A program made the translations under genes and the position numbers. DNA of 14,884 nt, taken from the NCBI GenBank assembly GCA_035652095.1, contig DASREM010000032.1, forward strand, positions 1 to 14,884. The letters run 5' to 3'. Position 1 is the first letter of the stretch; each line of letters opens with the position of its first letter. The DNA comes from DASREM01 sp035652095. Its GTDB lineage: Bacteria > Acidobacteriota > Terriglobia > Terriglobales > Acidobacteriaceae. This document shows, piece after piece, positions 1 to 6,486 of the stretch. Below the pieces are notes generated by a model that was not told where the DNA came from, made no database searches, and was given only the letters and a program-made list of their open reading frames with translations.

Positions 1-126
1 GGCTACCGGACGCCGGCGGAATTGGCCGCCGAACTTGGGGCGGATTCCGGTCGGGCTACGCCCTCCCTCCATCCGCCCCAAGTTCGTACACCACAACCTC
101 AAACTCTCATAAGCACTGGTACATAA
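1..126 (+). CDS. IS3-family transposase OrfB, C-terminal end only (partial)
   Basis: Frame 1 is open from the first base to a TAA at 124-126 and encodes 41 residues. It starts GYRTPAELAAELG, which is the typical tail of IS3-family OrfB proteins (compare ALGYRPPAEFERA in the complete element at 4067-4933). In the family this tail follows the last catalytic glutamate region. The residues after it (GADSGRATPSLHPP) are encoded by a large perfect DNA palindrome, so the C-terminal extension may simply be read-through of a structured element end. The catalytic domain is outside the window. Confidence 0.65.
   Translation, partial: GYRTPAELAAELGADSGRATPSLHPPQVRTPQPQTLISTGT
30..86. repeat. 16-bp perfect inverted repeat with an inner hairpin at an IS3 end
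   Basis: CGAACTTGGGGCGGAT at 30-45 is exactly mirrored by ATCCGCCCCAAGTTCG at 71-86. The 25-nt loop contains a second small stem, GGGC (53-56) TAC GCCC (60-63). The structure lies within the last codons of the IS3 transposase, about 40 bp before its stop. It has no T tract on either side, so it does not look like a classical intrinsic terminator. It could still end or slow transcription, or shield the transposase from outside transcription; that is inference. Confidence 0.75.
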
Positions 127-133
127 AATGGGG

Positions 134-601
134 TCACGTCAGGCTCGCTTCCACCAGTTCGTTCACCAGGTTCGCCGCCGTCGTAAAGCGCACGCGGCGC
201 TTCTGCCGGCACGCGGCCACGCACAGGCCCGTCGCCAGATGGGTCTTGCCCGTACCACATTCCCCGATCAGCACCACCGGCTCGGCCCGCGCGATGTAGC
301 CGCCTTCGGCCAGTTCGCGAACCTTCGCCGCCGGTATCTGCGGTGCTCGCGCGAACTCGAACTCCTCCAGCGTCTTCATCCGCGGCAGCTTGGCATCGTG
401 CAGCCGGTGCGCGATGGCATGCCGGTCGCGCTCTTCGCTCTCCATCGCCAGTAGCGCTTCCAGATAACCGATGTGACCGCGATTTTCTTTCACCGCTTGT
501 TCCGCCAGCCGCACAAAGTTCGCTCCCACCACCGGCACCTTCACCGCCTTGCAATACTGCCGCACCGAAGCGTGCTCCAGAGTCTGCGCTTGCTGACTCA
601 T
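134..601 (-). pseudogene. istB: IstB-like ATP-binding helper of IS21 transposition, truncated
   Basis: IstB is the AAA+ ATPase that works with IstA in target selection of IS21-family elements. The start is the ATG at 601, overlapping the istA stop as ATGA. About 153 native residues are present. The Walker A loop is visible as GECGTGKTHLA, with E-C in place of the more usual P-P. The protein runs to NELVEAS and then leaves the family: the next codons (L, T, stop) come from the inserted IS3 end at 141. Normal length is roughly 240-260 residues, so Walker B and the sensor motifs are missing here and this copy should be inactive. Confidence 0.85.
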
Positions 602-2130
602 GGCTGCACCGCCCCAAGCAACTGGTCGTAATCGTTCAGCACCGGCAGCGGCCGCTCGTAGCGTTCGAGCGAACCGATCTCCTGCAGCGGTCGCTCGGCG
701 CGTGTTAGCCCTTCTGCTGTCAGCAGATGGCGCACTGCCGCCGCGTCCGTGCAGCCCAGCGCCAACGCTTGCTCGATCCCTTTCTGTAACGCGTCCCACC
801 CGTGTTGCCGTCCCAGGCGCAACAGCTCGATCATCTCCCGCGTGCCCTCCTGCTTTCCGTGCCGCTCGCGCAAGCTCTGCCACAACCGGTCGAAATTCTC
901 CGGCCAGCGTCCGCGTTCTCGCCACTGTTTCAGCGGCGTCGAGCCAGCCAGGGCTCCAGGCTTTTTCTCGAGCACCTCCAAGTAATGCTCCAGATCCAGC
1001 ACTGCCTGATAGCGCCCGAAGCTGCGCTCATGTCGCGCCACGCAGCGCCGCTCGTGCCACACTTCCACGTAGGCAGGCAGCAGTCGCACTTGCGTCTTGG
1101 TTCCCGCAGACAGCGGAACCGAATAGCGGTTGGTCCGCACTTTCACGCAGCCTTGACCATCCACCACAGGAAAACTCGTCTCTGCCAGCTCGAAGCCTTC
1201 CCTTACCAGCGGCAGCAAATGCTCGCGCTCGATGCGCATCGCTTCGCCCACCGAGAGCGGCTTGCCGTGAATCCGCCGTTGCTCATCCTGTTGGCAGCAA
1301 GCGCGCAAATATTCATTCAACGCCGCCAGGTCTTTCACTTGCGGCACTGGCACCTGGTGGTTGCGCCGGAAGTAGCCGGCCTCTCCTTCCACCCCGCCCT
1401 TCTCGTTGCCGCGCGCCGGGTTGCAAAACTCCGCCTGGAATCCCCAGTGCGAGCGAAAGGCGATCAGCCGGTCGGTCTCTTCCCGCTGATGTCCGCGCAG
1501 AATCTTCTTCACTGCGCTCTTCAGGTTGTCGTAGCGCAGCAGCCGGAACACTCCGCCGAAATAGTGAAAAGCCCGCTCGTGTGCTTCCAGAAAGGCTTGC
1601 TGCGTGGCGTGAAAATACGCGGTGTGAAAGGCTCCGCCGCCGGCCATGCTGCGCATGCTGAAAAACTGCGTGGTCTGACGGCCATCCTCGAAATCCACCG
1701 CCGCCTCGTACCAATCCACCTGGGCCTCACCGCCCCAGTCGTAACTCTGCGGCACAAAGGTCTCGCGTGCCGCTACTCCCATCTCCTGCTTGCGCCGCTG
1801 CACATACCGCCGCACCGTCGCTTCCGCCACGCATGCCTCGGGATGCTCCTCGCCAATCCGCACCCAGATCCGGTGTGCGGTGTGCCGCTGCTTGCGCGGC
1901 GCCTGTCGATCGCTCTGCAAAATCCCGTCGATGAACTCCCGCACCGGTCCCAGCTTCGGACTGCTCCGCGCCGGTATCTTGCGCTCCGGTGGTATCGCGC
2001 TGGCCAGCGCCTGCCGCACCATCCGGCGATGCGTGTTCAACTTCTTCGCCACTCCTTGGATCGTGCCCACCCCAAACCGATACTCCCGTCGTATCTCCTC
2101 GAACAGTTCCACTTTGCGTCTCCTGTCCAT
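598..2130 (-). CDS. istA: IS21-family transposase IstA
   Basis: This 510-residue DDE transposase catalyses cutting and joining of the IS21 element ends, with IstB as ATPase partner. An N-terminal helix-turn-helix is seen around residues 17-42 (VGTIQGVAKKLNTHRRMVRQ). The catalytic core shows QVDWYEAA (first D), RYDNLKSAV (second D) and NEKGGVEGE (E), followed by the C-terminal region typical of IstA. Length is normal and the frame is open from end to end. The stop overlaps the istB start (598-601), which implies coupled translation. Because istB is broken, the element is probably immobile unless IstB is supplied elsewhere. Confidence 0.93.
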   Translation of the reverse strand: MDRRRKVELFEEIRREYRFGVGTIQGVAKKLNTHRRMVRQALASAIPPERKIPARSSPKLGPVREFIDGILQSDRQAPRKQRHTAHRIWVRIGEEHPEACVAEATVRRYVQRRKQEMGVAARETFVPQSYDWGGEAQVDWYEAAVDFEDGRQTTQFFSMRSMAGGGAFHTAYFHATQQAFLEAHERAFHYFGGVFRLLRYDNLKSAVKKILRGHQREETDRLIAFRSHWGFQAEFCNPARGNEKGGVEGEAGYFRRNHQVPVPQVKDLAALNEYLRACCQQDEQRRIHGKPLSVGEAMRIEREHLLPLVREGFELAETSFPVVDGQGCVKVRTNRYSVPLSAGTKTQVRLLPAYVEVWHERRCVARHERSFGRYQAVLDLEHYLEVLEKKPGALAGSTPLKQWRERGRWPENFDRLWQSLRERHGKQEGTREMIELLRLGRQHGWDALQKGIEQALALGCTDAAAVRHLLTAEGLTRAERPLQEIGSLERYERPLPVLNDYDQLLGAVQP

Positions 2131-2182
2131 CCGCCCCCCGTCGCTACCGCCGACAGGTTAGGCCGATCGTTGATGTTCAGGG

Positions 2183-2213
2183 TGGGCCAAATCAAAAGCG
2201 CAAAATGGGCCAA
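2183..2213. repeat. Paired TGGGCCAA repeats near the IS21 right end
   Basis: TGGGCCAA occurs at 2183-2190 and again at 2206-2213, a start-to-start spacing of 23 bp (about two helical turns), between the istA start and the element end. IS21-family ends commonly carry several such short repeats that bind the transposase. The istA promoter would also have to lie in this 115-bp leader (2131-2245). No clear -35/-10 pair was recognised. Confidence 0.5.
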
Positions 2214-2244
2214 CTCAGAATAGCGAAATCACCCTGAGAGTGAC

Positions 2245-3087
2245 AAAGAGCGCGACTCCGAATCCGGCCTCGACCACACCCTCTTCCGCCATTACTCGAG
2301 CACCCTCGGCCGCTGGACCACCCCCGACCCCGCTGGCCTCTCCGCCGCCTCCCCCGCCTTCCCCCAATCCTGGAACCGCTACTCCTACGTCCTCAACAAC
2401 CCGCTGGCCGCCACGGATCCAACCGGCCTTTGGTGCGTTTGGGACGATGGCACCCACGATGACGCTCCCGAGGATGGCGGAGCAGATCAAAGCACCTGTG
2501 GCGACCAGGGCGGCACATGGATTGATCCATTAAACACAACAGTTCAGGTTTCGGCGGACCCACTGCCTCCCGACAGCGGTACCCTGCAGTGGCTGAGCGA
2601 CTGGTTCGGACCCTTCGGCAGCAGCAGCGGCAATACCAGCGGCGGCTTCTTCAGGGGAATCCTGAATAGAACCAAGACCGTAAATAACTGCGCGGGCTCG
2701 CTCTCTCAAGCGGGTTCCGTAACCAACCTCTCAGGTGGGCGTGTTCCTGAGGTCGTGGGCAGCAACTTTTTTGTCAATATAGCTCTGCTGGCAACCGGTG
2801 GCGGGGGACTCGACCAAGGGGCTGCAATTGCTGCTGACCTTACGGCACACGCAGCTCCTGCCATAGCGTCGCAGGTTGCTGTGGGTACAATGACCTCGAT
2901 TGGAACCGCGATTTCCCACACATCGGGAGTCTATAATCCTGTAACCGTAGGCACGACCACGATAACCGCCGGGATGACAACTGCTGGTAGGTTTCTTATA
3001 AGTGCTGCGGATGCCCTCCTAAAAGGCAAAGTGCTGCTGGATGCTGGCGTCTATCTCGGAGCTCTAGTGGTTTGCAGCGAGGAGTGA
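2245..3087 (+). pseudogene. Rhs/YD-repeat protein, C-terminal core end and variable tip (5' part displaced by IS21)
   Basis: Rhs proteins are large surface or secreted proteins whose conserved shell ends in an Rhs-associated core, followed by a variable C-terminal tip that is often a toxin. The open frame begins at the IS21 junction with KERDSESGLD, continues through LGRWTTPDPAG and NRYSYVLNNPL, and ends the core with DPTGL (residue boundary near 2430). The following 218 residues form the variable tip. It has Gly/Ser-rich stretches and hydrophobic segments (around NFFVNIALLATGG, and DAGVYLGALVVC at the very end), and no nuclease or deaminase motif I recognise. The frame upstream is closed by a TAG at 2221 inside the IS21 end, so no start codon is left and the fragment is probably silent unless an internal start is used (ATG at 2755 is possible but has no strong ribosome site). 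Confidence 0.85.
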
Positions 3088-3117
3088 TGCGTAAGATTCA
3101 CTGAAAAGGAACAGTTT

Positions 3118-3582
3118 ATGCCGAATTGGAAGCAAGTGATTGTTGGAGATGCGTTTCGCGTTCCGTCGCGCGACCTCAACTACTATCGCGATCTCTTTCT
3201 GATGTGGCCCTTTTTGCTTTTCACGATCGCAGGACTTGCGAGTCTATTCAGCGGCGGCCATGATCATCGATCGGGATTCATCTTCGCAGGTTTATCCCTT
3301 TTGTCGATTCTGCTCGCACGAGAGCGAGTGATCCTCATTGGCGGTGCCCTTGGGTTTTGTGCTGTGCAGTCGTTCGTGTCTTTTTTCCTGAGGCGCGAGT
3401 GGCTGGGGTTGGAGATCGCGATACCTAGCGGAATCCTCTTTTTCGTGCTTCTCCGCTCCCTAAAGAACTACAAGCCGAGCTACGGGTGGCCTGGACGGGG
3501 CCACACCATTGCCGATCTCTTGGTTGGGCTGTCATCTCTTGGACTCAGCATTCTCGTGTTCCATTGGATCGGTCGCCAGTAG
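3118..3582 (+). CDS. Small multi-pass membrane protein, candidate Rhs immunity protein
   Basis: The gene encodes 154 residues and starts at ATG 3118, with AAAAGGA upstream. It begins 30 bp after the Rhs tip stop, the place where an immunity gene is expected. About five hydrophobic segments are visible (around residues 26-45, 51-65, 70-91, 96-112 and 129-149), with basic and polar linkers, so it should sit in the inner membrane. I recognise no named family. Many immunity proteins against membrane-damaging toxins are small polytopic membrane proteins, so together with the hydrophobic Rhs tip an immunity role is plausible. This is inference from position and topology only; it could also be an unrelated membrane protein. 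Confidence 0.75.
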   Translation: MPNWKQVIVGDAFRVPSRDLNYYRDLFLMWPFLLFTIAGLASLFSGGHDHRSGFIFAGLSLLSILLARERVILIGGALGFCAVQSFVSFFLRREWLGLEIAIPSGILFFVLLRSLKNYKPSYGWPGRGHTIADLLVGLSSLGLSILVFHWIGRQ

Positions 3583-3590
3583 CCGGGTGC

Positions 3591-3615
3591 CCCACCTTCG
3601 GTGTGTGAAGGTGGG
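3591..3615. repeat. 9-bp perfect hairpin after the membrane-protein gene
   Basis: CCCACCTTC (3591-3599) and GAAGGTGGG (3607-3615) form a perfect stem with a 7-nt loop, starting eight bases after the stop codon at 3582. The position suits a transcription terminator, but no T run follows. The surrounding GGTGCCCCACC is like palindromic intergenic repeats I associate with Acidobacteriota genomes, so it may be a dispersed REP-like element instead. Confidence 0.55.
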
Positions 3616-3691
3616 TCTTGGGGTTGATTCACAAGCTATGGCACAGAACCTTGACTATTTTCGGCTTGTCGGGAATTTCCAGATGCAAATC

Positions 3692-3769
3692 GCCCAGAAT
3701 CTCGACTACCTCCCCTTCGGCGAGACCCTCTCCTCCGACTCCAACATCTCCACCCACAAATTCACGGGC
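3692..3769 (+). pseudogene. Small fragment of an Rhs core (LDYLPFGE to FTG)
   Basis: Frame 2 reads LDYLPFGETLSSDSN and ends HKFTG. In Rhs proteins LPFGE followed by FTGKERDSESGLD is the conserved start of the Rhs-associated core. This piece is therefore the segment that normally lies immediately upstream of the KERD fragment at 2245, yet here it lies 1.4 kb downstream of it. After GGGCA (3766-3770) the sequence departs from the expected KERD into an unrelated 38-bp stretch and then an IS3 end. No usual Rhs sequence precedes it beyond about 3692. It is either a remnant of a second tandem Rhs copy or the relocated 5' side of the first. Confidence 0.75.
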
Positions 3770-3800
3770 AGGGTTTCAGGGTTTGTACTTGCAAACCCTG
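3769..3800. repeat. Direct repeat plus hairpin between the Rhs fragment and the IS3 end
   Basis: CAGGGTTT occurs twice in tandem (3769-3776, 3777-3784). The second copy begins a stem: CAGGGTTTG (3777-3785) pairs perfectly with CAAACCCTG (3792-3800) around a 6-nt loop. The stretch belongs neither to the Rhs core nor to the IS3 element whose end is at 3809. It may be the end of another, lost mobile element or a small palindromic repeat. Confidence 0.5.
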
Positions 3801-3965
3801 AGTGGGGTTGTCCCCTTGAGTGAGACACGCAGTTAAGACACAGTTTACCGTTCGCTGCTTTTCGATTGTACTTCCACTTCTTCTTGCTCCACGATGAGCC
3901 CCGGCTGGTGAAGCGGAGGCGGGCACTGCGGGAGCGCAACCCGCCAAGGAATAGCCAGCTGGAGA

Positions 3966-4011
3966 CTCATCGTACCGATGAGAGCTGGGGCAATCCGACC
4001 AGGATTGCCCC
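3966..4011 (+). terminator. Two tandem hairpins in the IS3 non-coding end
   Basis: CTCATCG TAC CGATGAG (3966-3982) is followed by GGGGCAATCC GACCA GGATTGCCCC (3987-4011), a perfect 10-bp GC-rich stem with a 5-nt loop. On the plus strand the second stem is followed by GGCTTTCTTT, a partial T tract, so it may stop transcription entering the element from the left side. On the minus strand it lies about 55 bp beyond the orfB stop and could end the transposase transcript, although no T tract follows in that direction. Confidence 0.45.
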
Positions 4012-4066
4012 GGCTTTCTTTCCCGCGAACTCATCGGGCGATAGATTTCCTCATGCCTCAGAAAAC

Positions 4067-4933
4067 TCATACCGCCGTCTCCAGAACTTGCGAAACCTTC
4101 GGCGACGGTCGTGCAGTCGTGCCGGAGATCGGTACCAGTGCTCGCTCGAATTCCGCCGGAGGGCGATAGCCCAAGGCAGAATGCAACCGCTTCTGGTTGT
4201 ACACCTGTTCCAGAAAACGCGGGATCGAAGCCTGCGCTTCCGCCAAATCCCGATATTCCTGCCGGTACACCTCCTCGTACTTCAGGGTTTTGATGAAAGA
4301 CTCCGCCAAGGCATTGTCGTAGGGATTTCCGCGGCGGCTCATGCTGATGCGAACGCCGTGCTCCACCAGCAGCGCGGCGTAATCGCGCGAAGCGTACTGC
4401 ACACCGCGATCGGAATGATGCACCAAGCCCGCTGCGGGCTTCCGCCGCTTTAGCGCCATGCGCAATGCGCCGAGCGTCAGTTCGTCCTCCAGCGTGCGGT
4501 CCAGCGCCCAGCCGATCACCCGCCGGGAGAAAGCGTCCAGGATCACCGCCAGATAGACGAACTCCGCCAGCAAGCGGATGTAGGTAATATCCGCCACCCA
4601 GAGCTGGTCCAGTCCGGTCAAGGTCATCTCTCGCGCCAGGTTCGGATACACCGGCAGATCGTGCAGCGAGTCCGTGGTGGCCACGAACTTGCGTTTGCGC
4701 AGGCACAGCAGGTTGTCCTCGCGCATCAGCCAGTAGACGCGTTTGTGATTCACCGCCCAGCCGCGCCGCTGGAGTTCGCGCGTCATGCGCGGCCAGCCGT
4801 AGCTGGGAAATTCCAGCGCCACGCGCTGGATCGCATCCCGCAACTCCAGATCGGGATCTTCCTCCGGCTTGGCGTGGAGCGAACGGTAAAAGCCGGCGCG
4901 ACTGACTTGGCCTAGCTGGCACATGCGTTTCAC
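4067..4933 (-). CDS. IS3-family transposase OrfB (DDE integrase domain)
   Basis: The 288-residue protein has the HTH_21-like N-terminus (AIQRVALEFPSYGWPRMTRE) and an rve integrase core. Catalytic residues are visible in WVADITYI (D), VHHSDRGVQYAS (D) and NALAESFIKTLK (E), followed by the family tail LGYRPPAEFE. The frame starts with GTG at 4933, overlapping the orfA TGA as GTGA. OrfB may therefore be translated by coupling or made as an OrfAB fusion through frameshifting, as in much of the IS3 family. No frame damage is seen, so this element could still be active. Confidence 0.93.
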   Translation of the reverse strand: MKRMCQLGQVSRAGFYRSLHAKPEEDPDLELRDAIQRVALEFPSYGWPRMTRELQRRGWAVNHKRVYWLMREDNLLCLRKRKFVATTDSLHDLPVYPNLAREMTLTGLDQLWVADITYIRLLAEFVYLAVILDAFSRRVIGWALDRTLEDELTLGALRMALKRRKPAAGLVHHSDRGVQYASRDYAALLVEHGVRISMSRRGNPYDNALAESFIKTLKYEEVYRQEYRDLAEAQASIPRFLEQVYNQKRLHSALGYRPPAEFERALVPISGTTARPSPKVSQVLETAV

Positions 4934-5292
4934 CGGGAGCCGTCCCGATCGCTGGCTTTCGATTTGGGCGTAGATCGCGGCTTGGGAGAGAGTGCCTGCA
5001 GTTGCCGCTGCTCCTCGATGCGCTGCAAGCAGCCCTTCAAAAAATCAATTTCCAGCGCCTGCTGGCCGATCCTGCGCTCCAGTTGCGCTGCCCGGCCTTC
5101 CTCCCAGCGCCGCTGGCCCAGGCCGGGAAAGGCATTGCCCGGCCCCTGGCGGAACTCGCGCCGCCAGCGGTGCAGCACATTGGGACTGACCTCAAAGGCT
5201 CGCGCCACTTCGGCGACCGACGCCCCGGATTCCAGCCGCTGCAACGCGGCCAGCTTAAACTCCCGTGTGAACTGCCGTCGAGACAAACCCAT
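4930..5292 (-). CDS. IS3-family OrfA (DNA-binding helix-turn-helix protein)
   Basis: The 120-residue protein binds the element ends. The N-terminal HTH_Tnp_1 domain is seen as FTREFKLAALQRLESG, then VAEVARAFEVSPNVLHRWRR. A leucine-zipper-like coiled coil follows (AAQLERRIGQQALEIDFLKG), which in the family mediates multimerisation with OrfB. The ATG at 5292 has GGGAGGA upstream. The tail is basic. Its stop overlaps the orfB start by one GTGA. Confidence 0.92.
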   Translation of the reverse strand: MGLSRRQFTREFKLAALQRLESGASVAEVARAFEVSPNVLHRWRREFRQGPGNAFPGLGQRRWEEGRAAQLERRIGQQALEIDFLKGCLQRIEEQRQLQALSPKPRSTPKSKASDRDGSR

Positions 5293-5372
5293 GACTCAAT
5301 CCTCCCTTTGATGGCTTTTCATGCCATTCGCTGAATTTTGAGTCTTAACCGTTTGTCTCAAAAATGGGGACA

Positions 5373-6436
5373 AGTCCAGACTGTGTGCGCTGGGGGCAGC
5401 AGCCGGGCTATGTGGTGTTTGGCGGGCAGAAGGTGCCGATGACGCGGCCCAGGGTGCGCACACGCGCGGGCCAGGAAGTTCCGTTGGAGAATTACGCGCG
5501 GCTGCAACACGACGGGCGGCGGCAGCGTGCGGTACACGAAGGAATCGTAGCTGGGCTGAGCACGCGTAATTATCAGCGCGCCGTACAGAGCGTGCTGGAC
5601 GGCTACGGCATCGAGAAATCCAGCGTCAGCCGGGAGTTCGTGGCCGCCAGCGCTGCGGAACTGAAGAAAGTTTGCGAGCGCCGGCTGGATACGCTGGAGC
5701 TGGTGGCCATTCTGATCGATGGCAAGCAGCTTGGCGGGCACACCATGGTGGTGGCGCTGGGGCTGGAAAACAGCGGGGAAAAGAGCATTTTAGGGCTGTG
5801 GCAAGGGGCCACGGAAAACACCACGACGGTCAAGTTGCTGTTGGAAGATTTGGTAGCGCGTGGATTGTCCCCGAGCGGCGCTATTTGTTCGTGATCGATG
5901 GTGCCAAGGCGTTGCGGGCCGCGATCGAGCGCGTCTTCGGCAACCGCGCCGAAGTGCAGCGCTGCCAGTTTCACAAACGGGAGAATGTGAAAGCGCACCT
6001 GCCGCAGAACGCACAGCGCGATTACCACCGCAGAATCTCCAACGCCTATGCTCTGACCGGCTACGCAGAAGCCAAAGCGGAATTGCAAAAGATTTTTCGG
6101 CAACTGGAACGCATCAACCCCAGCGCGGCGCGCAGTCTGGAAGAAGGAATGGAAGAAACACTCACCGTGCACCGCCTGGGTGTGGGCGAGTTGCTGCGCC
6201 GCAGTCTGGCCACCACCAATCCCATCGAGTCGGCATTTTCTACTGTCGAAGAAGTCACTCGCAGAGTGAAACGTTGGCGCACAGGCGACCAGGCGCTGCG
6301 CTGGACGGCCACCGGACTGCTGGAAGCGGAAAGAAAATTCCGACGTGTGAAGGGATTCCGCGAACTGGCCGTGCTTCAGAACAAACTAAATCCGTCGCTG
6401 TCGCAAAAGTTGACGCCGCACGTCGAGGTCGCGTAA
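5373..6436 (+). pseudogene. IS256/mutator-family transposase, truncated and frameshifted
   Basis: The first part runs in frame 1 from WGQQPGYVVFGGQKV through VAILIDGKQLGG (first catalytic D) to LLLEDLVARGL near 5866. The second part runs in frame 2 from PERRYLFVIDGAKAL (second catalytic D), through NPSAARSLEEGMEE (E region) and ATTNPIESAFSTV, to the stop at 6436. The two parts join as one normal family sequence if one base is restored around 5862-5873, so this is a single-base deletion rather than two genes. The frame-1 reading stops at TGA 5892-5894. The N-terminal 50 or so residues are also missing. It is almost certainly inactive. Confidence 0.88.
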
Positions 6437-6486
6437 CGTGCAGCAACCCGAGAGCCGCTACTTTCAACTATGCTCGGGACAATTTC
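5373..6486 (+). mobile_element. IS256/mutator-family element, 5' truncated
   Basis: The left part was lost at the IS3 end (5372) and the right end falls at about 6486. There the sequence passes into a carboxymuconolactone decarboxylase-family gene, interrupting it in mid-coding sequence. Reading inward from the right, the terminus is GAAATTGTCCCGAGCATAG. The left inverted repeat is missing, so the exact end and the 8-9 bp target duplication expected of this family cannot be confirmed. Confidence 0.7.

Larger units (their letters stand above)
1..141 (+). mobile_element. 3' end of an IS3-family insertion sequence, inserted in istB
   Basis: The stretch carries the end of an IS3-type transposase followed by a terminal sequence. 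Read on the minus strand, the terminus at 141 begins TGACGTGACCCC, which has the 5'-TG start usual for IS3 ends. At 142 the sequence switches abruptly to the istB reading frame of the IS21 element, so the IS3 element appears to have inserted into istB. The rest of the element and the other half of istB lie left of the window, so the second inverted repeat and any target duplication cannot be seen. Confidence 0.7.
142..2245 (-). mobile_element. IS21-family insertion sequence, interrupted (istA intact, istB truncated)
   Basis: The element holds istA and the first 60% of istB in the ATGA-overlapped order typical of IS21. Its right end is placed at about 2245 because the following bases resume an Rhs core frame at KERDSESG. 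Read on the minus strand the end begins TGTCACTCTCAGGG. Two copies of TGGGCCAA (2183-2190 and 2206-2213, 23 bp apart) resemble the repeated transposase-binding sites near IS21 ends. The left end is not visible, because an IS3-family element occupies istB from 141 leftwards. The exact right boundary is uncertain by a few bases. Confidence 0.75.
3809..5372 (-). mobile_element. Complete IS3-family insertion sequence (1564 bp)
   Basis: The ends form imperfect inverted repeats. Reading inward, both begin TGTCCCC, then share TGAGACA at positions 13-19 and GTTAAGAC at 24-31, with about 26 of the first 34 bases identical. The element carries orfA and orfB on the minus strand and about 260 bp of non-coding sequence downstream of orfB with two strong hairpins. 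The flanks do not show a target duplication (GGT before, AGT after): the left flank is Rhs-related while the right flank is the interior of an IS256-type transposase. The present copy is therefore likely a recombination product rather than a simple insertion. Confidence 0.88.

Noticed and set aside
134..925. 263-codon extension of istB upstream of 601
   Set aside because: The first 100 or so residues are Arg/Ala-rich shadow of istA in another frame; IstB homology begins at the ATG at 601.
802..2223. Long plus-strand open frame of 473 codons opposite istA
   Set aside because: It lies entirely antisense to istA, shows no domain or motif, and is explained by high GC opposite a real coding sequence.
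2240..2533. Proline-rich 97-codon plus-strand frame over the Rhs core
   Set aside because: It is an out-of-frame shadow; the Rhs core motifs are in the neighbouring frame.
3643..3660. Near-repeat ACAGAACCTTGACTA / CCCAGAATCTCGACTA before the Rhs fragment
   Set aside because: The two copies share only scattered bases over a short span; too weak to claim a duplication.
3762..4922. 386-codon minus-strand frame overlapping the IS3 orfB
   Set aside because: It is in another frame than orfB, which has clear DDE motifs; composition is Arg/Gly/Ala-rich as expected of a GC-rich shadow frame.
5862..5873. Programmed ribosomal frameshift in the IS256-type transposase
   Set aside because: No classic slippery heptamer with a downstream structure was recognised, and the family is normally made from one continuous frame; a base deletion explains it better.
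5603..6172. 189-codon minus-strand frame in the IS256-type element
   Set aside because: It runs antisense to a recognisable transposase and carries no motif of its own.
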